NCBI RefSeq assembly: GCF_002217755.1
Contig: NZ_BCFL01000016.1
Coordinates: 1,284,319 to 1,348,318, forward strand
DNA: 64,000 nucleotides
Direction: 5' to 3'
Source: Streptomyces hyaluromycini
GTDB taxonomy: Bacteria; Actinomycetota; Actinomycetes; Streptomycetales; Streptomycetaceae
Shown: in pieces, positions 55,023 through 63,954 of the stretch
How positions within the stretch are numbered: position 1 is the first letter of the stretch
Layout of the letters: the number at the start of each line of letters is the position of its first letter
Translations under genes and position numbers: made by a program
The notes under the pieces: generated by a model
Databases searched by the model: none
What the model saw: the letters and a program-made list of their open reading frames with translations, nothing else
Told to the model about the DNA's origin: nothing

Positions 55023-55037
55023 ATACCCGGCGGGTAT
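55023..55037. promoter_or_regulatory. LysR-type operator ATACCC-N3-GGGTAT
   Basis: Perfect 6-bp arms with the T-N11-A core (T at 55024, A at 55036), located between the divergent aldo/keto reductase and LysR starts. Confidence 0.65.
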
Positions 55038-55051
55038 CACGGAGGTAGGTT

Positions 55052-55921
55052 GTGGCCGTGGACACCTTGGAGACCCGCGAGCTGAGGTACTTCCTGGCCG
55101 TCGCCGAGGAACTGCACTTCGGCCGCGCCGCCGAGCGCCTCGGCATGGCCCAGCCGCCGTTGTCCCGGGCGATCCAGCAGCTGGAGCGGCGCCTCGGCGT
55201 CTGTCTGCTGAAACGCAACCGCCGCGGCGTCTCGCTGACCGGCGCCGGAGAGGTGCTGCTGCACGAGGGCCGGGCAGCCCTCGACGCGACCACCGCCGCC
55301 GTTCGCCGCACCCGTCGTGCCGGTGCCGCCGGCAGCCCGGACGGCCCCCGCGACCGCCTGGTGCTGGCGGTGAAGGCCGGCGCCTCTCACGAACTGCTGC
55401 ACAAGCTCCTCGACGCCTACGCGGCCGAGCCGGGCGCCGCCGAGATCGAGGTGCTGCCGAGCGGTTTGTGCGAGCAGGAAGGGATGCTGCGCGACGGCCG
55501 CGCCGATGTGGCGCTGATGCACACGCCGTTCAACTCCCTCGCCGGGTTCGACAGCGAGGAACTGACGACCGAGGGTCAGATCGCCGTCCTGCCCGCCGGG
55601 CACCCGCTCGCCGCACGCAGGACGCTGGCCCTGGCCGACGTCGGCGACATCCCCGGTCTTCCGCTCGCCCGCTGGCCCCGCCACGGCACCTACCCACCCG
55701 GCCCGGGCCCCGAGATCCACGACCAGACACAGCTGGCCCAGCTGATCGCCCTGGGACGCACCGTGACCGTCCTGCCCGACTCGGCCCGCGCGTGGCTGTG
55801 GGCCGAGCACACCGCCGTCCCGCTGACCGACGCCCCGCCCGTCGTCACCCACATCGCGTGGCCCGCGCACAGCCGCTCCCTCGCCCTCGCCGCGCTGATC
55901 CGCACGGCCACACGGCTGTGA
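55052..55921 (+). CDS. LysR-family transcriptional regulator
   Basis: 289 residues from the GTG at 55052 (GGAGG upstream). Helix-turn-helix: LRYFLAVAEELHFGRAAERL, GMAQPPLSRAIQQLERRLGV; then an effector domain with VLPAGHPLAARRTLALADV. Probably an activator of the divergent aldo/keto reductase gene through the T-N11-A box at 55023-55037, as LysR regulators often do. Confidence 0.93.
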   Translation: MAVDTLETRELRYFLAVAEELHFGRAAERLGMAQPPLSRAIQQLERRLGVCLLKRNRRGVSLTGAGEVLLHEGRAALDATTAAVRRTRRAGAAGSPDGPRDRLVLAVKAGASHELLHKLLDAYAAEPGAAEIEVLPSGLCEQEGMLRDGRADVALMHTPFNSLAGFDSEELTTEGQIAVLPAGHPLAARRTLALADVGDIPGLPLARWPRHGTYPPGPGPEIHDQTQLAQLIALGRTVTVLPDSARAWLWAEHTAVPLTDAPPVVTHIAWPAHSRSLALAALIRTATRL

Positions 55922-55927
55922 CCCTCG

Positions 55928-55968
55928 CCGGGCCGTCGGCGAGGCCGAGGTCCTCGCCGACGGCCCGG
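55928..55968. terminator. Very strong bidirectional terminator
   Basis: A perfect 17-bp stem (left arm CCGGGCCGTCGGCGAGG, 7-nt loop, right arm its complement) between the convergent LysR gene and glmS stops. Confidence 0.9.
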
Positions 55969-55973
55969 TCTCC

Positions 55974-57821
55974 TCACTCCACCGTCACCGACTTGGCGAG
56001 GTTGCGCGGCTGGTCCACCTCGTTGCCCCGGGCCGTGGCCAGTTCGCACGCGAAGACCTGGAGCGGGACCGTGGCGACCAGCGGCTGGAGCAGGGTCGGG
56101 GTGGCCGGGATCCGGATCAGGTGGTCGGCGTACGGTACGACCGCCTCGTCGCCCTCCTCCGCGATCACGATGGTGCGGGCGCCCCGGGCCCGGATCTCCT
56201 GGATGTTGGACACGATCTTGTCGTGCAGGACGGACCGGCCGCGCGGGGACGGGACCACGACCACCACCGGCAGGTCCTCCTCGATCAGCGCGATCGGCCC
56301 GTGCTTCAGCTCGCCCGCCGCGAAGCCCTCGGCGTGCATGTACGCCAGCTCCTTGAGCTTCAGGGCGCCTTCGAGGGCGACCGGGTATCCGACGTGCCGG
56401 CCGAGGAACAGCACCGTCTTCTTGTCGGCGAGGGAGCGCGCCAGCGCCCGTACCGGCTCCATGGTCTCCAGCACCCGCTCGACCTCGCCGGAGATGTGCG
56501 AGAGGTCCCGGATCACCGCGCTGATCTCGTCGCCCCACTTGGTGCCCCGCACCTGGCCGAGGTACAGCGCCACCAGGTAGCAGGCCACCAGCTGGGTCAG
56601 GAACGCCTTCGTCGAGGCGACCGCGACCTCCGGCCCGGCGTGCGTGTACAGCACCGCGTCCGACTCGCGCGGGATCGTCGAGCCGTTGGTGTTGCAGATC
56701 GCCAGCACCCTGGAGCCCTGCTCGCGGGCGTGCCTGAGCGCCATGAGCGTGTCCATGGTCTCGCCCGACTGGGAGATGGCGATGACCAGCGAGCGCGAGT
56801 CCAGGATCGGGTCCCGGTACCGGAATTCGCTCGCCAGCTCCACCTCGCACGGGATCCGCGTCCAGTGCTCGATGGCGTACTTGGCGATCAGGCCGGCGTG
56901 GAAGGCCGTACCGCACGCGACGATGACGACCTTGTCGATCTCCCGGAGCTCGGCGGCGCCGATCCGGACCTCGTCCAGCGTCAGCGAGCCGTTCGTGTCG
57001 ATGCGGCCCAGGAGCGTATCGGCGACCGCCTTGGGCTGCTCGGCGATCTCCTTGAGCATGAAGTAGTCATAACCCCCCTTTTCCGCTGCCGACGCGTCCC
57101 AGTCGACGTGGTACGAGCGGACGTCCGCCGGGGCGCCGTCGAAGCCCGTCACCGTCACGCCGTCCCGGCGCAGCTCCACCACCTGGTCCTGGCCCAGCTC
57201 GACCGCCGACCGCGTGTGGGCGATGAACGCGGCGACGTCCGAGGCGAGAAAGGCCTCGCCCTCTCCAACGCCCACCACGAGCGGGGAGTTCCGGCGCGCG
57301 CCCACGACCACGTCCGGCTCGTCGGCGTGCACCGCGACCAGCGTGAACGCGCCCTCCAGGCGCCGGCACACCAGCCGCATCGCCTCGGCGAGATCGGCGG
57401 TGCCGGAGAACTCCTCCGCCAGCAGGTGCGCGACCACCTCGGTGTCCGTCTCGGACGCGAGGTCGTGCCCGCGCTCCGCCAACTCGCCGCGCAGCGCGGC
57501 GAAGTTCTCGATGATCCCGTTGTGGACGACGGCGACCCGGCCCGCGTTGTCGAGGTGCGGATGGGCGTTGGCGTCCGTCGGCCCGCCGTGCGTGGCCCAG
57601 CGGGTGTGCCCGATGCCGGTGGCACCGGCCGGCAGCGGCCGCTCCGTCAGTTCCTTCTCCAGGTTCACCAGTTTCCCGGCCTTCTTCGCCGAGGCCAGCC
57701 CGCCGTCCGCGAGCACGGCGACGCCCGCCGAGTCGTACCCCCGGTACTCCAGCCGCTTGAGTCCGGCGACCACCACATCGAGCGCCGACTGCGCCCCCAC
57801 GTATCCCACGATTCCGCACAT
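55974..57821 (-). CDS. glmS: Glutamine-fructose-6-phosphate aminotransferase (isomerizing)
   Basis: 615 residues from the ATG at 57821, which puts the catalytic Cys at position 2 (MCGIVGYVGAQ); longer starts are wrong. Glutaminase domain (GHTRWATHG, HNGIIENF) 1-220, then two SIS domains (GTAFHAGLIAK, AISQSGETMDT) and the C-terminal NLAKSVTVE. It makes glucosamine-6-phosphate for peptidoglycan. No glmS ribozyme is expected in actinobacteria and none was seen in the upstream gap. Confidence 0.97.
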   Translation of the reverse strand: MCGIVGYVGAQSALDVVVAGLKRLEYRGYDSAGVAVLADGGLASAKKAGKLVNLEKELTERPLPAGATGIGHTRWATHGGPTDANAHPHLDNAGRVAVVHNGIIENFAALRGELAERGHDLASETDTEVVAHLLAEEFSGTADLAEAMRLVCRRLEGAFTLVAVHADEPDVVVGARRNSPLVVGVGEGEAFLASDVAAFIAHTRSAVELGQDQVVELRRDGVTVTGFDGAPADVRSYHVDWDASAAEKGGYDYFMLKEIAEQPKAVADTLLGRIDTNGSLTLDEVRIGAAELREIDKVVIVACGTAFHAGLIAKYAIEHWTRIPCEVELASEFRYRDPILDSRSLVIAISQSGETMDTLMALRHAREQGSRVLAICNTNGSTIPRESDAVLYTHAGPEVAVASTKAFLTQLVACYLVALYLGQVRGTKWGDEISAVIRDLSHISGEVERVLETMEPVRALARSLADKKTVLFLGRHVGYPVALEGALKLKELAYMHAEGFAAGELKHGPIALIEEDLPVVVVVPSPRGRSVLHDKIVSNIQEIRARGARTIVIAEEGDEAVVPYADHLIRIPATPTLLQPLVATVPLQVFACELATARGNEVDQPRNLAKSVTVE

Positions 57822-57883
57822 GGGCGGCAGCCTAAGTGCCGAACCCCGCCCGAACACGGCTCAGCATGCCCGAAATCGGAAAT

Positions 57884-57897
57884 TAAACCGGGGTTTA
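57884..57897. promoter_or_regulatory. Inverted repeat TAAACC-GG-GGTTTA upstream of glmS
   Basis: Perfect 6-bp arms in an AT-richer island 63 bp before the glmS ATG. Its position would overlap a promoter. The regulator is unknown. Confidence 0.45.
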
Positions 57898-57958
57898 GAA
57901 CCGGCCAACCTCACACCCCCAACAGTGAGCGACTTCATGCCACTTCACTCGCCATCCC

Positions 57959-58191
57959 TACGGTCGCACCAACCTGAAGCGCATGCAGCAGGGGATCGCC
58001 CCCATGGGTCCGGGCAGGACAGCGAGTGGCGGGACGGGCCGATCGCCGAGGTGACGGATGCGATGCACTTCGACAACTACGGCGAGCTTCACTGGAAGTC
58101 GGGCACCAAGATTCCCAGCGGAATCGATCGGCCCGAGTTCGAGAAGCGGAAGAAAGCATACGGGCAGAACAGGGCGAAGGACTTCGAATGA
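57959..58191 (+). pseudogene. Relic of LHH-type polymorphic toxin C-terminus
   Basis: One frame (57959-58015) reads YGRTNLKRMQQGIAPMGP and then goes out of phase; another frame (from about 58027 to the TGA at 58191) reads WRDGPIAEVTDAMHFDNYGE then IPSGIDRPEFEKRKKAYGQN. Together they match the ends of HNH/LHH nuclease toxins, in which these two parts are joined by a segment of about 15 residues with the catalytic LHH motif. That segment is missing here and the frame is shifted, and no N-terminal delivery domain is present. The toxin is thus dead, while its immunity gene is intact and overlaps its stop by 4 nt. Confidence 0.7.
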
Positions 58192-58664
58192 CGAGCGGTC
58201 TACAGGCAGCCGAGCAGGTGATCGGGCTGGTACGCGCCAACGAGGACGTGGCGCATCATGGTGACGGCTGCCCCCCAGAGGTGATCGCCAGGGCAGAGGC
58301 GGAGATGGGGCTTACGTTTCCTCCCTCGTACCGGCGCCTGATCGAGGAGTTCGGAGTCTGGGAGGTGCCGCCTGCGGAGTTCCCAGGCGTGTACCGGACG
58401 CCGGCCCGGGGGGACAAACTGCTGGGATCTCCCGCCTACACGCTGGAGGACCGCGAAAGGATGGCGCTCCCGCGCCGTTTCATGGTCGTCAAGCACGACG
58501 ACGTCTGGGACGTGGTCGTCCTCGACTCTTCCGAACCGGACCAGCACGGCGAGTACCCGGTTTACGCGTGGAACCCCGGGATTCCAGATGGTGGACGCAT
58601 GGAGAAACTTGCGGACAGTTTCGGAGAGTTCGCGCTCAATGAGTGCCGGCAGAGTCTGAGCTGA
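58188..58664 (+). CDS. SUKH/SMI1-KNR4 family immunity protein
   Basis: 158 residues from an ATG at 58188 that overlaps the toxin relic stop (ATGA). The SUKH signature is seen: EVIARAEAEMGLTFPPSYRR then LIEEFGVWE, and DVWDVVVLDSS with FGEFALNEC at the end. SUKH proteins bind and neutralise nuclease toxins. With its own toxin broken, it may be an orphan immunity protein against LHH toxins of relatives. Codon use and GC (about 62%) are lower than in neighbours. Confidence 0.85.
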   Translation: MTSGLQAAEQVIGLVRANEDVAHHGDGCPPEVIARAEAEMGLTFPPSYRRLIEEFGVWEVPPAEFPGVYRTPARGDKLLGSPAYTLEDRERMALPRRFMVVKHDDVWDVVVLDSSEPDQHGEYPVYAWNPGIPDGGRMEKLADSFGEFALNECRQSLS

Positions 58665-58863
58665 CCTTCCGGAGAACCGACACATGGCAGGGTTCGGCGT
58701 TCTGGACGCAGAACCCTGCCCGCTCCGTCCGGAAGCCGAGACCGTGTACCTCCGCCGGTGCCGGGTCTGTGGCGTCCACCTCGCGTATGCGACTTCACAT
58801 GATCACAACCCCACGTGACCGACCCCACCCCCCACCCCGTTCAAACTCCGTTAACAATGGAAT

Positions 58864-59853
58864 GTGATCTCTCCGGTCTCCCCGATCTCCCGGAGCGCCC
58901 ACCGGCACAGGCCGGAGGCGACTCCCTACGTCGACCTCACCCGTTCCGAGTGGAGCGCGCTGCGCGACAAGACGCCGCTGCCGCTCACCGCCGAGGAGGT
59001 CGAGAAGCTGCGCGGCCTCGGCGACGTCATCGACCTCGACGAGGTCCGCGACATCTATCTCCCGCTGTCGCGCCTGCTCAACCTGTACGTCGGCGCCACG
59101 GACGGCCTGCGAAGCGCCCTGAACACCTTCCTCGGCGAGCAGGGCTCCCAGTCCGGCACCCCGTTCGTCATAGGCGTCGCCGGCTCGGTGGCCGTCGGGA
59201 AGTCCACCGTCGCCCGCCTCCTCCAGGCCCTGCTCTCGCGCTGGCCCGAGCACCCCCGCGTCGAGCTGGTGACGACGGACGGCTTCCTGCTGCCGACCAG
59301 GGAACTCGAAACCCGCGGCCTGATGTCGCGCAAGGGCTTCCCCGAGTCGTACGACCGCCGGGCCCTGACCCGCTTCGTCGCCGACATCAAGGCCGGCAAG
59401 GACGAGGTCACCGCCCCCGTCTACTCCCACCTCATCTACGACATCGTCCCGGACCGCAGGCTCACGGTCCGCCGCCCGGACATCCTGATCGTCGAGGGCC
59501 TCAACGTCCTCCAGCCCGCCCTGCCCGGCCAGGACGGCCGCACCCGGGTGGGCCTCGCCGACTACTTCGACTTCAGCGTGTACGTCGACGCGAGCACCGA
59601 GGACATCGAGCGCTGGTATCTGAACCGGTTCCGCAAGCTGCGTGCGACCGCCTTCCAGAACCCGGACTCGTACTTCACGAAGTACACCCAGGTGTCCGAG
59701 GAGGAGGCCGTCGACTACGCCCGCGGTCTCTGGCGCACCATCAACAAGCCCAACCTGGTGGAGAACATCGCCCCGACCCGCGGCCGCGCCACCCTGGTCG
59801 TCAGAAAGGGCCCGGACCACAAGGTGCAGCGACTGAGGCTGCGGAAGCTGTAA
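58864..59853 (+). CDS. coaA: Type I pantothenate kinase
   Basis: 329 residues from a GTG at 58864. P-loop [17 protein letters not shown] (Lys113), [13 protein letters not shown] and [16 protein letters not shown] with [11 protein letters not shown] are the family marks. It phosphorylates pantothenate, the first step of coenzyme A synthesis, and is feedback-inhibited by CoA in other bacteria. Lies alone on the plus strand, followed by a repeat copy; convergent with glmM. The 200 bp before it hold no gene. Confidence 0.95.
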   Translation: MISPVSPISRSAHRHRPEATPYVDLTRSEWSALRDKTPLPLTAEEVEKLRGLGDVIDLDEVRDIYLPLSRLLNLYVGATDGLRSALNTFLGEQGSQSGTPFVIGVAGSVAVGKSTVARLLQALLSRWPEHPRVELVTTDGFLLPTRELETRGLMSRKGFPESYDRRALTRFVADIKAGKDEVTAPVYSHLIYDIVPDRRLTVRRPDILIVEGLNVLQPALPGQDGRTRVGLADYFDFSVYVDASTEDIERWYLNRFRKLRATAFQNPDSYFTKYTQVSEEEAVDYARGLWRTINKPNLVENIAPTRGRATLVVRKGPDHKVQRLRLRKL

Positions 59854-59868
59854 GGCCCCGGTCGGCAA

Positions 59869-59913
59869 AGCGCCCCGTCAGGGGCGCGGGGAACGGCGCG
59901 ACCAGCCACGACG
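59869..59913 (+). repeat. Dispersed hairpin repeat, copy 5 (short form)
   Basis: AGCGCCCC-GTCA-GGGGCGCGGGG then AACGGCGCGACCAGCCACGA. Starts 16 bp after the coaA stop and is its likely terminator. Confidence 0.85.
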
Positions 59914-59963
59914 AACCGTCAGCCCGCAACGCGCCTTCCCCGGCACCCCGAACCCGAAAGCAA

Positions 59964-61322
59964 CTACCCCAGCGCGGACTTCACGGCGTCCGCCAACCGC
60001 CCCGCCACCGACCGGGCCTGCTCGATGTCGGCCGCCTCGACCATCACCCGCACCAACGGCTCGGTGCCCGAAGGGCGAAGCAGTACCCGCCCCGTCTCCC
60101 CCAGCTCCCGCTCCGCCTCGGCCACGGCCGCCGCCAGGTCCCCGGACGTCTTCACCCGTGACCTGTCCACGTCCGGCACATTGATCAGCACCTGCGGCAG
60201 CCGCTCCATCACGCCGGCCAGCTCCCGCAGCGACCGCCCGGTCCCGGCGACCCGCGCCGCCAGCAGCAGCCCGGTCAGCGTGCCGTCACCGGTCGTCGCG
60301 TGGTCGAGGATGATGACGTGGCCGGACTGCTCGCCGCCGAGGGCGTACCCGTGCTCCTTCATCTCCTCCAGGACGTACCGGTCGCCGACCGCGGTCTGCA
60401 CGAGGTGCAGCCCCTCCCGCTCCAGCGCCAGCTTGAAGCCGAGGTTGGACATGACGGTGGCGACGACGGTGTCGGCGCGCAGCGCGCCCCGCTCCCGCAT
60501 CGCGAGGGCGAGTACGGCCATGATCTGGTCGCCGTCGACCTCCTCGCCGGTGTGGTCGACGGCCAGGCACCGGTCCGCGTCCCCGTCGTGCGCGATACCG
60601 AAGTCGGCCCCGTGCTCGACGACCGCGGCCTTCAGGGGACCGAGGTGGGTCGACCCGCAGCCGTCGTTGATGTTGAGCCCGTCCGGCTCCGCGCCGATGG
60701 TGACGATCTCGGCGCCGGCCCGGCGGAACACCTCCGGCGAGACCCCCGCGGCCGCGCCGTGCGCTTCGTCCAGGACGATCTTCAGTCCGTCGAGCCGGTT
60801 CGGGAGCACGCCGAGGAGATGGGTGACGTACTGCTCGGAGCCCTCGTCGTACGGCCGGACCCGGCCGACGCCCGCGCCGGTGGGCCGCTCCCAGGGCTCG
60901 CCGTGCCGGTGGGACTCGTACACCGCCTCGATCCGCTCCTCCAGCTCGTCGTCGAGCTTGTGCCCGCCGCGGGCGAGGAACTTGATGCCGTTGTCGGGCA
61001 TGGCGTTGTGGCTGGCGGAGAGCATGACACCGAGGTCGGCGCCGAGCGCGCCGGTCAGGAACGCGACGGCGGGCGTCGGGAGGACCCCCACGGTCAGGAC
61101 GTCGACGCCGGCGCTGGCCAGGCCCGCGACCACGGCCGCCTCCAGGAACTCCCCGGACGCGCGCGGATCCCGTCCGACGACCGCCGTCGGCCGGTGGCCC
61201 TCGAACGTCCCCGCCTCGGCCAGCACGTGCGCCGCCGCGACGGACAGCCCGAGCGCCATTTCGGCGGTCAGGTCCGCGTTGGCGACACCGCGCACGCCGT
61301 CCGTGCCGAAGAGTCGTCCCAC
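59964..61322 (-). CDS. glmM: Phosphoglucosamine mutase
   Basis: 452 residues from the GTG at 61322 with AGGAGG 5 nt upstream (the start at 61379 lacks this). The four-domain alpha-D-phosphohexomutase has [15 protein letters not shown] (phosphoserine Ser104), metal loop DGDADR, sugar loop GGEQSGH and phosphate loop [12 protein letters not shown]. It turns GlcN-6-P from GlmS into GlcN-1-P on the way to UDP-GlcNAc. It is downstream of rplM-rpsI on the same strand, separated by a terminator. Confidence 0.97.
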   Translation of the reverse strand: MGRLFGTDGVRGVANADLTAEMALGLSVAAAHVLAEAGTFEGHRPTAVVGRDPRASGEFLEAAVVAGLASAGVDVLTVGVLPTPAVAFLTGALGADLGVMLSASHNAMPDNGIKFLARGGHKLDDELEERIEAVYESHRHGEPWERPTGAGVGRVRPYDEGSEQYVTHLLGVLPNRLDGLKIVLDEAHGAAAGVSPEVFRRAGAEIVTIGAEPDGLNINDGCGSTHLGPLKAAVVEHGADFGIAHDGDADRCLAVDHTGEEVDGDQIMAVLALAMRERGALRADTVVATVMSNLGFKLALEREGLHLVQTAVGDRYVLEEMKEHGYALGGEQSGHVIILDHATTGDGTLTGLLLAARVAGTGRSLRELAGVMERLPQVLINVPDVDRSRVKTSGDLAAAVAEAERELGETGRVLLRPSGTEPLVRVMVEAADIEQARSVAGRLADAVKSALG

Positions 61323-61436
61323 TTGTCCTCCTGAAGAAGCGTCCTTGCTGCCAGGAAATGATGGCAGGCGCTTAGTCACTCGATCACACCAGCCTTTGAG
61401 CGTCTTGTGTCGTTATACGCCCTTGGCTGGGATAAA

Positions 61437-61479
61437 CGAACGCCCCGACGGCACATGTGGCGTGCCGCCGGGGCGTTCG
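61437..61479 (-). terminator. rpsI terminator
   Basis: Stem CGAACGCCCCG with CGGGGCGTTCG, lengthened inside by CGGCAC with GTGCCG, with a 7-nt loop. Follows the rpsI stop by 24 bp. Confidence 0.9.
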
Positions 61480-61502
61480 GAGTACGTGCAGGCAGCTGGT
61501 GA

Positions 61503-62015
61503 TTAGCGCTTGCTGTACTGCGGGGCCTTGCGGGCCTTCTTCAGACCGGCCTTCTTGCGCTCGACCGCACGGTCGTCGCGCTTGAGGAAGCCGGCCTTCT
61601 TGAGCGGGCCGCGGTTGTTGTCGACGTCGGCCTCGTTCAGCGCGCGGGCGACACCGAGACGGAGCGCACCGGCCTGACCGGAGACACCGCCACCGGCGAT
61701 ACGGGCGATGACGTCGTAACGGCCTTCGAGCTCCAGCACCTTGAAGGGCTCGTTGACTTCCTGCTGGTGCACCTTGTTGGGGAAGTAGTCCTCAAGGGTG
61801 CGACCGTTGATCTTCCACTTGCCGGTGCCCGGGACGATCCGGACGCGGGCGATGGCGTTCTTGCGACGGCCCAGGCCGGCGGCCGGCTGCGGCTCGCCGA
61901 AGCGGGACGCGAGGGACTCGGAGGTGTACTCGCCCTCGACGGGGACGTCCGACTCCGTGGTGTAGCTGTCGATGTCAAGCTCTTCGAGCGGCTGCTCGGC
62001 AGTGGTCTCGGCCAC
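61503..62015 (-). CDS. rpsI: 30S ribosomal protein S9
   Basis: 170 residues. The S9 core is [39 protein letters not shown] and the C-terminal KAPQYSKR that reaches tRNA in the P site. A typical actinobacterial acidic N-terminal extension of about 45 residues precedes the core. Follows rplM by 42 bp in the same operon. Confidence 0.98.
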   Translation of the reverse strand: MAETTAEQPLEELDIDSYTTESDVPVEGEYTSESLASRFGEPQPAAGLGRRKNAIARVRIVPGTGKWKINGRTLEDYFPNKVHQQEVNEPFKVLELEGRYDVIARIAGGGVSGQAGALRLGVARALNEADVDNNRGPLKKAGFLKRDDRAVERKKAGLKKARKAPQYSKR

Positions 62016-62057
62016 GATGCTCCTCAGATTCTCTTCAGTCTTAGGGGGTGGCCGGAA

Positions 62058-62501
62058 CTACTGCGCGACCTGGGTGATCTCGAACGGCACCGGCTGCTGC
62101 GCAGCGTGGGGGTGCACGTCACCCTTGTAGACCTTCAGCTTCGAGAGCATCTGACGGCCCAGCGTGTTCTTCGGGAGCATGCCCTTGACGGCCTTCTCGA
62201 TGGCCTTCTCGGGGTTCTTGTCCAGCAGCTCGTCGTAGCGGACGGAGCGCAGACCACCCGGGTAGCCGGAGTGGCGGTACGCCATCTTCTGGGTCCGCTT
62301 GTTGCCGGACAGGTGCACCTTGTCGGCGTTGATGATGATGACGAAGTCACCGGTGTCGACGTGGGGGGCGTAGATCGGCTTGTGCTTGCCGCGGAGAAGG
62401 GACGCGGCGGTGGTGGCGAGACGGCCCAGGACGACGTCCTGGGCGTCAATGACGTGCCACTGGCGAGTCACATCGCCGGGCTTGGGGCTGTACGTACGCA
62501 C
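62058..62501 (-). CDS. rplM: 50S ribosomal protein L13
   Basis: 147 residues from the GTG at 62501 (GAAGG upstream); the frame open to 62540 would add 13 non-family residues. L13 motifs: [49 protein letters not shown] and [15 protein letters not shown]. First gene of the rplM-rpsI operon. Confidence 0.98.
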   Translation of the reverse strand: MRTYSPKPGDVTRQWHVIDAQDVVLGRLATTAASLLRGKHKPIYAPHVDTGDFVIIINADKVHLSGNKRTQKMAYRHSGYPGGLRSVRYDELLDKNPEKAIEKAVKGMLPKNTLGRQMLSKLKVYKGDVHPHAAQQPVPFEITQVAQ

Positions 62502-62661
62502 TTCGCAGCCTTCTTCTTCAGTGGATGGGTGCTGACACATGGCATCACTGAAGCGATCGTGCAGCTGGGGACGACAATGCCGGGGACGCTGCCCGTATGC
62601 CGCCCACTGGTAACTGCTCCAGGGAACCTAGGTAGAGGCCACTCCCGTGAGAATGAGCGAG

Positions 62662-62690
62662 CCAATACACAACGAAGAGCAAGCCTACAA
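62662..62690 (-). promoter_or_regulatory. Candidate rplM-rpsI promoter
   Basis: On the minus strand TTGTAG (62690-62685) and TATTGG (62667-62662) are separated by 17 bp, a housekeeping-type spacing, about 160 bp before the GTG. The remaining 369-bp gap between rplM and the next gene shows nothing else I can name. Confidence 0.35.
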
Positions 62691-62870
62691 GGCTGCCCCC
62701 GGACGGGTCAAAACGAGCTCCCGCCGACATCCGGACGAGCCGTCGTCGACATTGGCGCGAACCCGGGGCACCCGGCGCGGCCGGGATGCGCCGTCCTGCC
62801 CGCAAAGGTCCCCTATCACCGTTCGTACAGTCGCACCGGTACCCCCCGGCCCCCGTCTAAGATGCGCCCC

Positions 62871-63749
62871 ATGAGTTATGGGCAGGGGGGACCTCAGTCC
62901 CAGTGGGATCCGTGGAAACCGCAGTCTCAGCAGCCCTGGAGCAGTAGCACCGGGCAGACTCCGGACTGGGCATCGCTCGCCGAGGCCTCGGAAACCCGGA
63001 ACAAGCGGCGCAGAGTGTTCTTCATCGGCGGCGGCGTGGTCGCCACGCTGGCGATCGGCACCGCCGTCGCCATGGCCGTGGTGTCCGCGAACGGCGACAA
63101 CAACGCCTCCGGCACGCCCACCAACCTGCCCGCGAGCGCCTCGCTGCCCAGCGACTCGGCCGACTCGGCGCCGTCCTTCGCGCCGACCAGCGCGCCGCCG
63201 CCGCTGGACCCGGAGGAGTTCATAGGCAACGTGAAGAAGGACACGGCGCCGCTCAGCGCCGAGACCCTCTTCCCGGGCACCCAGCTGACCATGGGCGAGA
63301 CGGTGTACAAGAAGGGCGCCACGGCCGACACGAAGAAGTGCGCCACGGCCGCCAAGGGCACCCTCCCGAGCATCCTCACCAAGGACGGCTGCACCCGCCT
63401 GCTGCGCGTCACCTACTTCAAGGACGGCGTCGCGGTCACGGTCGGTGTGGCCGTCTTCGACACCGAGGCGCAGGCGAGCAAGGCCAAGACCGAGGCCGAC
63501 AAGAAGGGCTTCGTCAGCACCCTGGCCGGCTCCGGCGTGAAGGCCTTCTGCGACTCCGGCGTCTGCCGTACGACGACCAATTCGTACGGCCGCTACGCCT
63601 ACTTCACCACCGCCGGCTTCCTCAACGGCAAGGACGTCACCACCAAGGACACCAAGGTCTTCCAGACCGGTGACGACCTGGCCGAGTTCACCTTCCGCCA
63701 GATCCGCCGCCGCGGCGAGGCCCAGGCGTCGGCGGCGGCCCAGGGCTAG
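62871..63749 (+). CDS. Membrane-anchored protein of unknown function
   Basis: 292 residues from the ATG at 62871 (MSYGQGGPQSQWDPW). A Gln/Pro/Ser-rich cytoplasmic head of about 45 residues and basic KRRR lead to one membrane helix (about 48-72, VFFIGGGVVATLAIGTAVAM), a Ser/Pro-rich spacer and an external domain of about 160 residues with four Cys (KCATAAKG, DGCTRLLR, FCDSGVC). Such head-helix-domain proteins are common in Streptomyces; the family is not identified. Divergent from rplM. Confidence 0.8.
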   Translation: MSYGQGGPQSQWDPWKPQSQQPWSSSTGQTPDWASLAEASETRNKRRRVFFIGGGVVATLAIGTAVAMAVVSANGDNNASGTPTNLPASASLPSDSADSAPSFAPTSAPPPLDPEEFIGNVKKDTAPLSAETLFPGTQLTMGETVYKKGATADTKKCATAAKGTLPSILTKDGCTRLLRVTYFKDGVAVTVGVAVFDTEAQASKAKTEADKKGFVSTLAGSGVKAFCDSGVCRTTTNSYGRYAYFTTAGFLNGKDVTTKDTKVFQTGDDLAEFTFRQIRRRGEAQASAAAQG

Positions 63750-63765
63750 CCCCGGGCTAATCCGG

Positions 63766-63812
63766 CAGCGCCCCGTAAGGGGCGCGGGGAACTGCGCGAC
63801 CAGCCACGACGG
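63766..63812 (+). repeat. Dispersed hairpin repeat, copy 6 (short form)
   Basis: AGCGCCCC-GTAA-GGGGCGCGGGG followed by AACTGCGCGACCAGCCACGA, starting 17 bp after the preceding stop, hence a probable terminator. Confidence 0.85.
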
Positions 63813-63954
63813 CGCCGCGGTCGACTGACGGCATATCGCGGCACTTCCAGCGGAGTGCTCAGCCCCCCCCTCCGAACAGGCACGACTCGGCAGGCCCTTT
63901 CCGCCGCGAGGCAGAATCGGCGTGCACAGGGTTGGCCGGGGAGGGGTCGGGGAG

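Noticed and set aside
57822..57958. glmS ribozyme
   Set aside because: No ribozyme core can be seen and the class is not known from actinobacteria; the gap holds only a small inverted repeat.
58643..58867. Small plus-strand frame between the immunity gene and coaA
   Set aside because: Composition is random-looking and no ribosome site or homology is evident.
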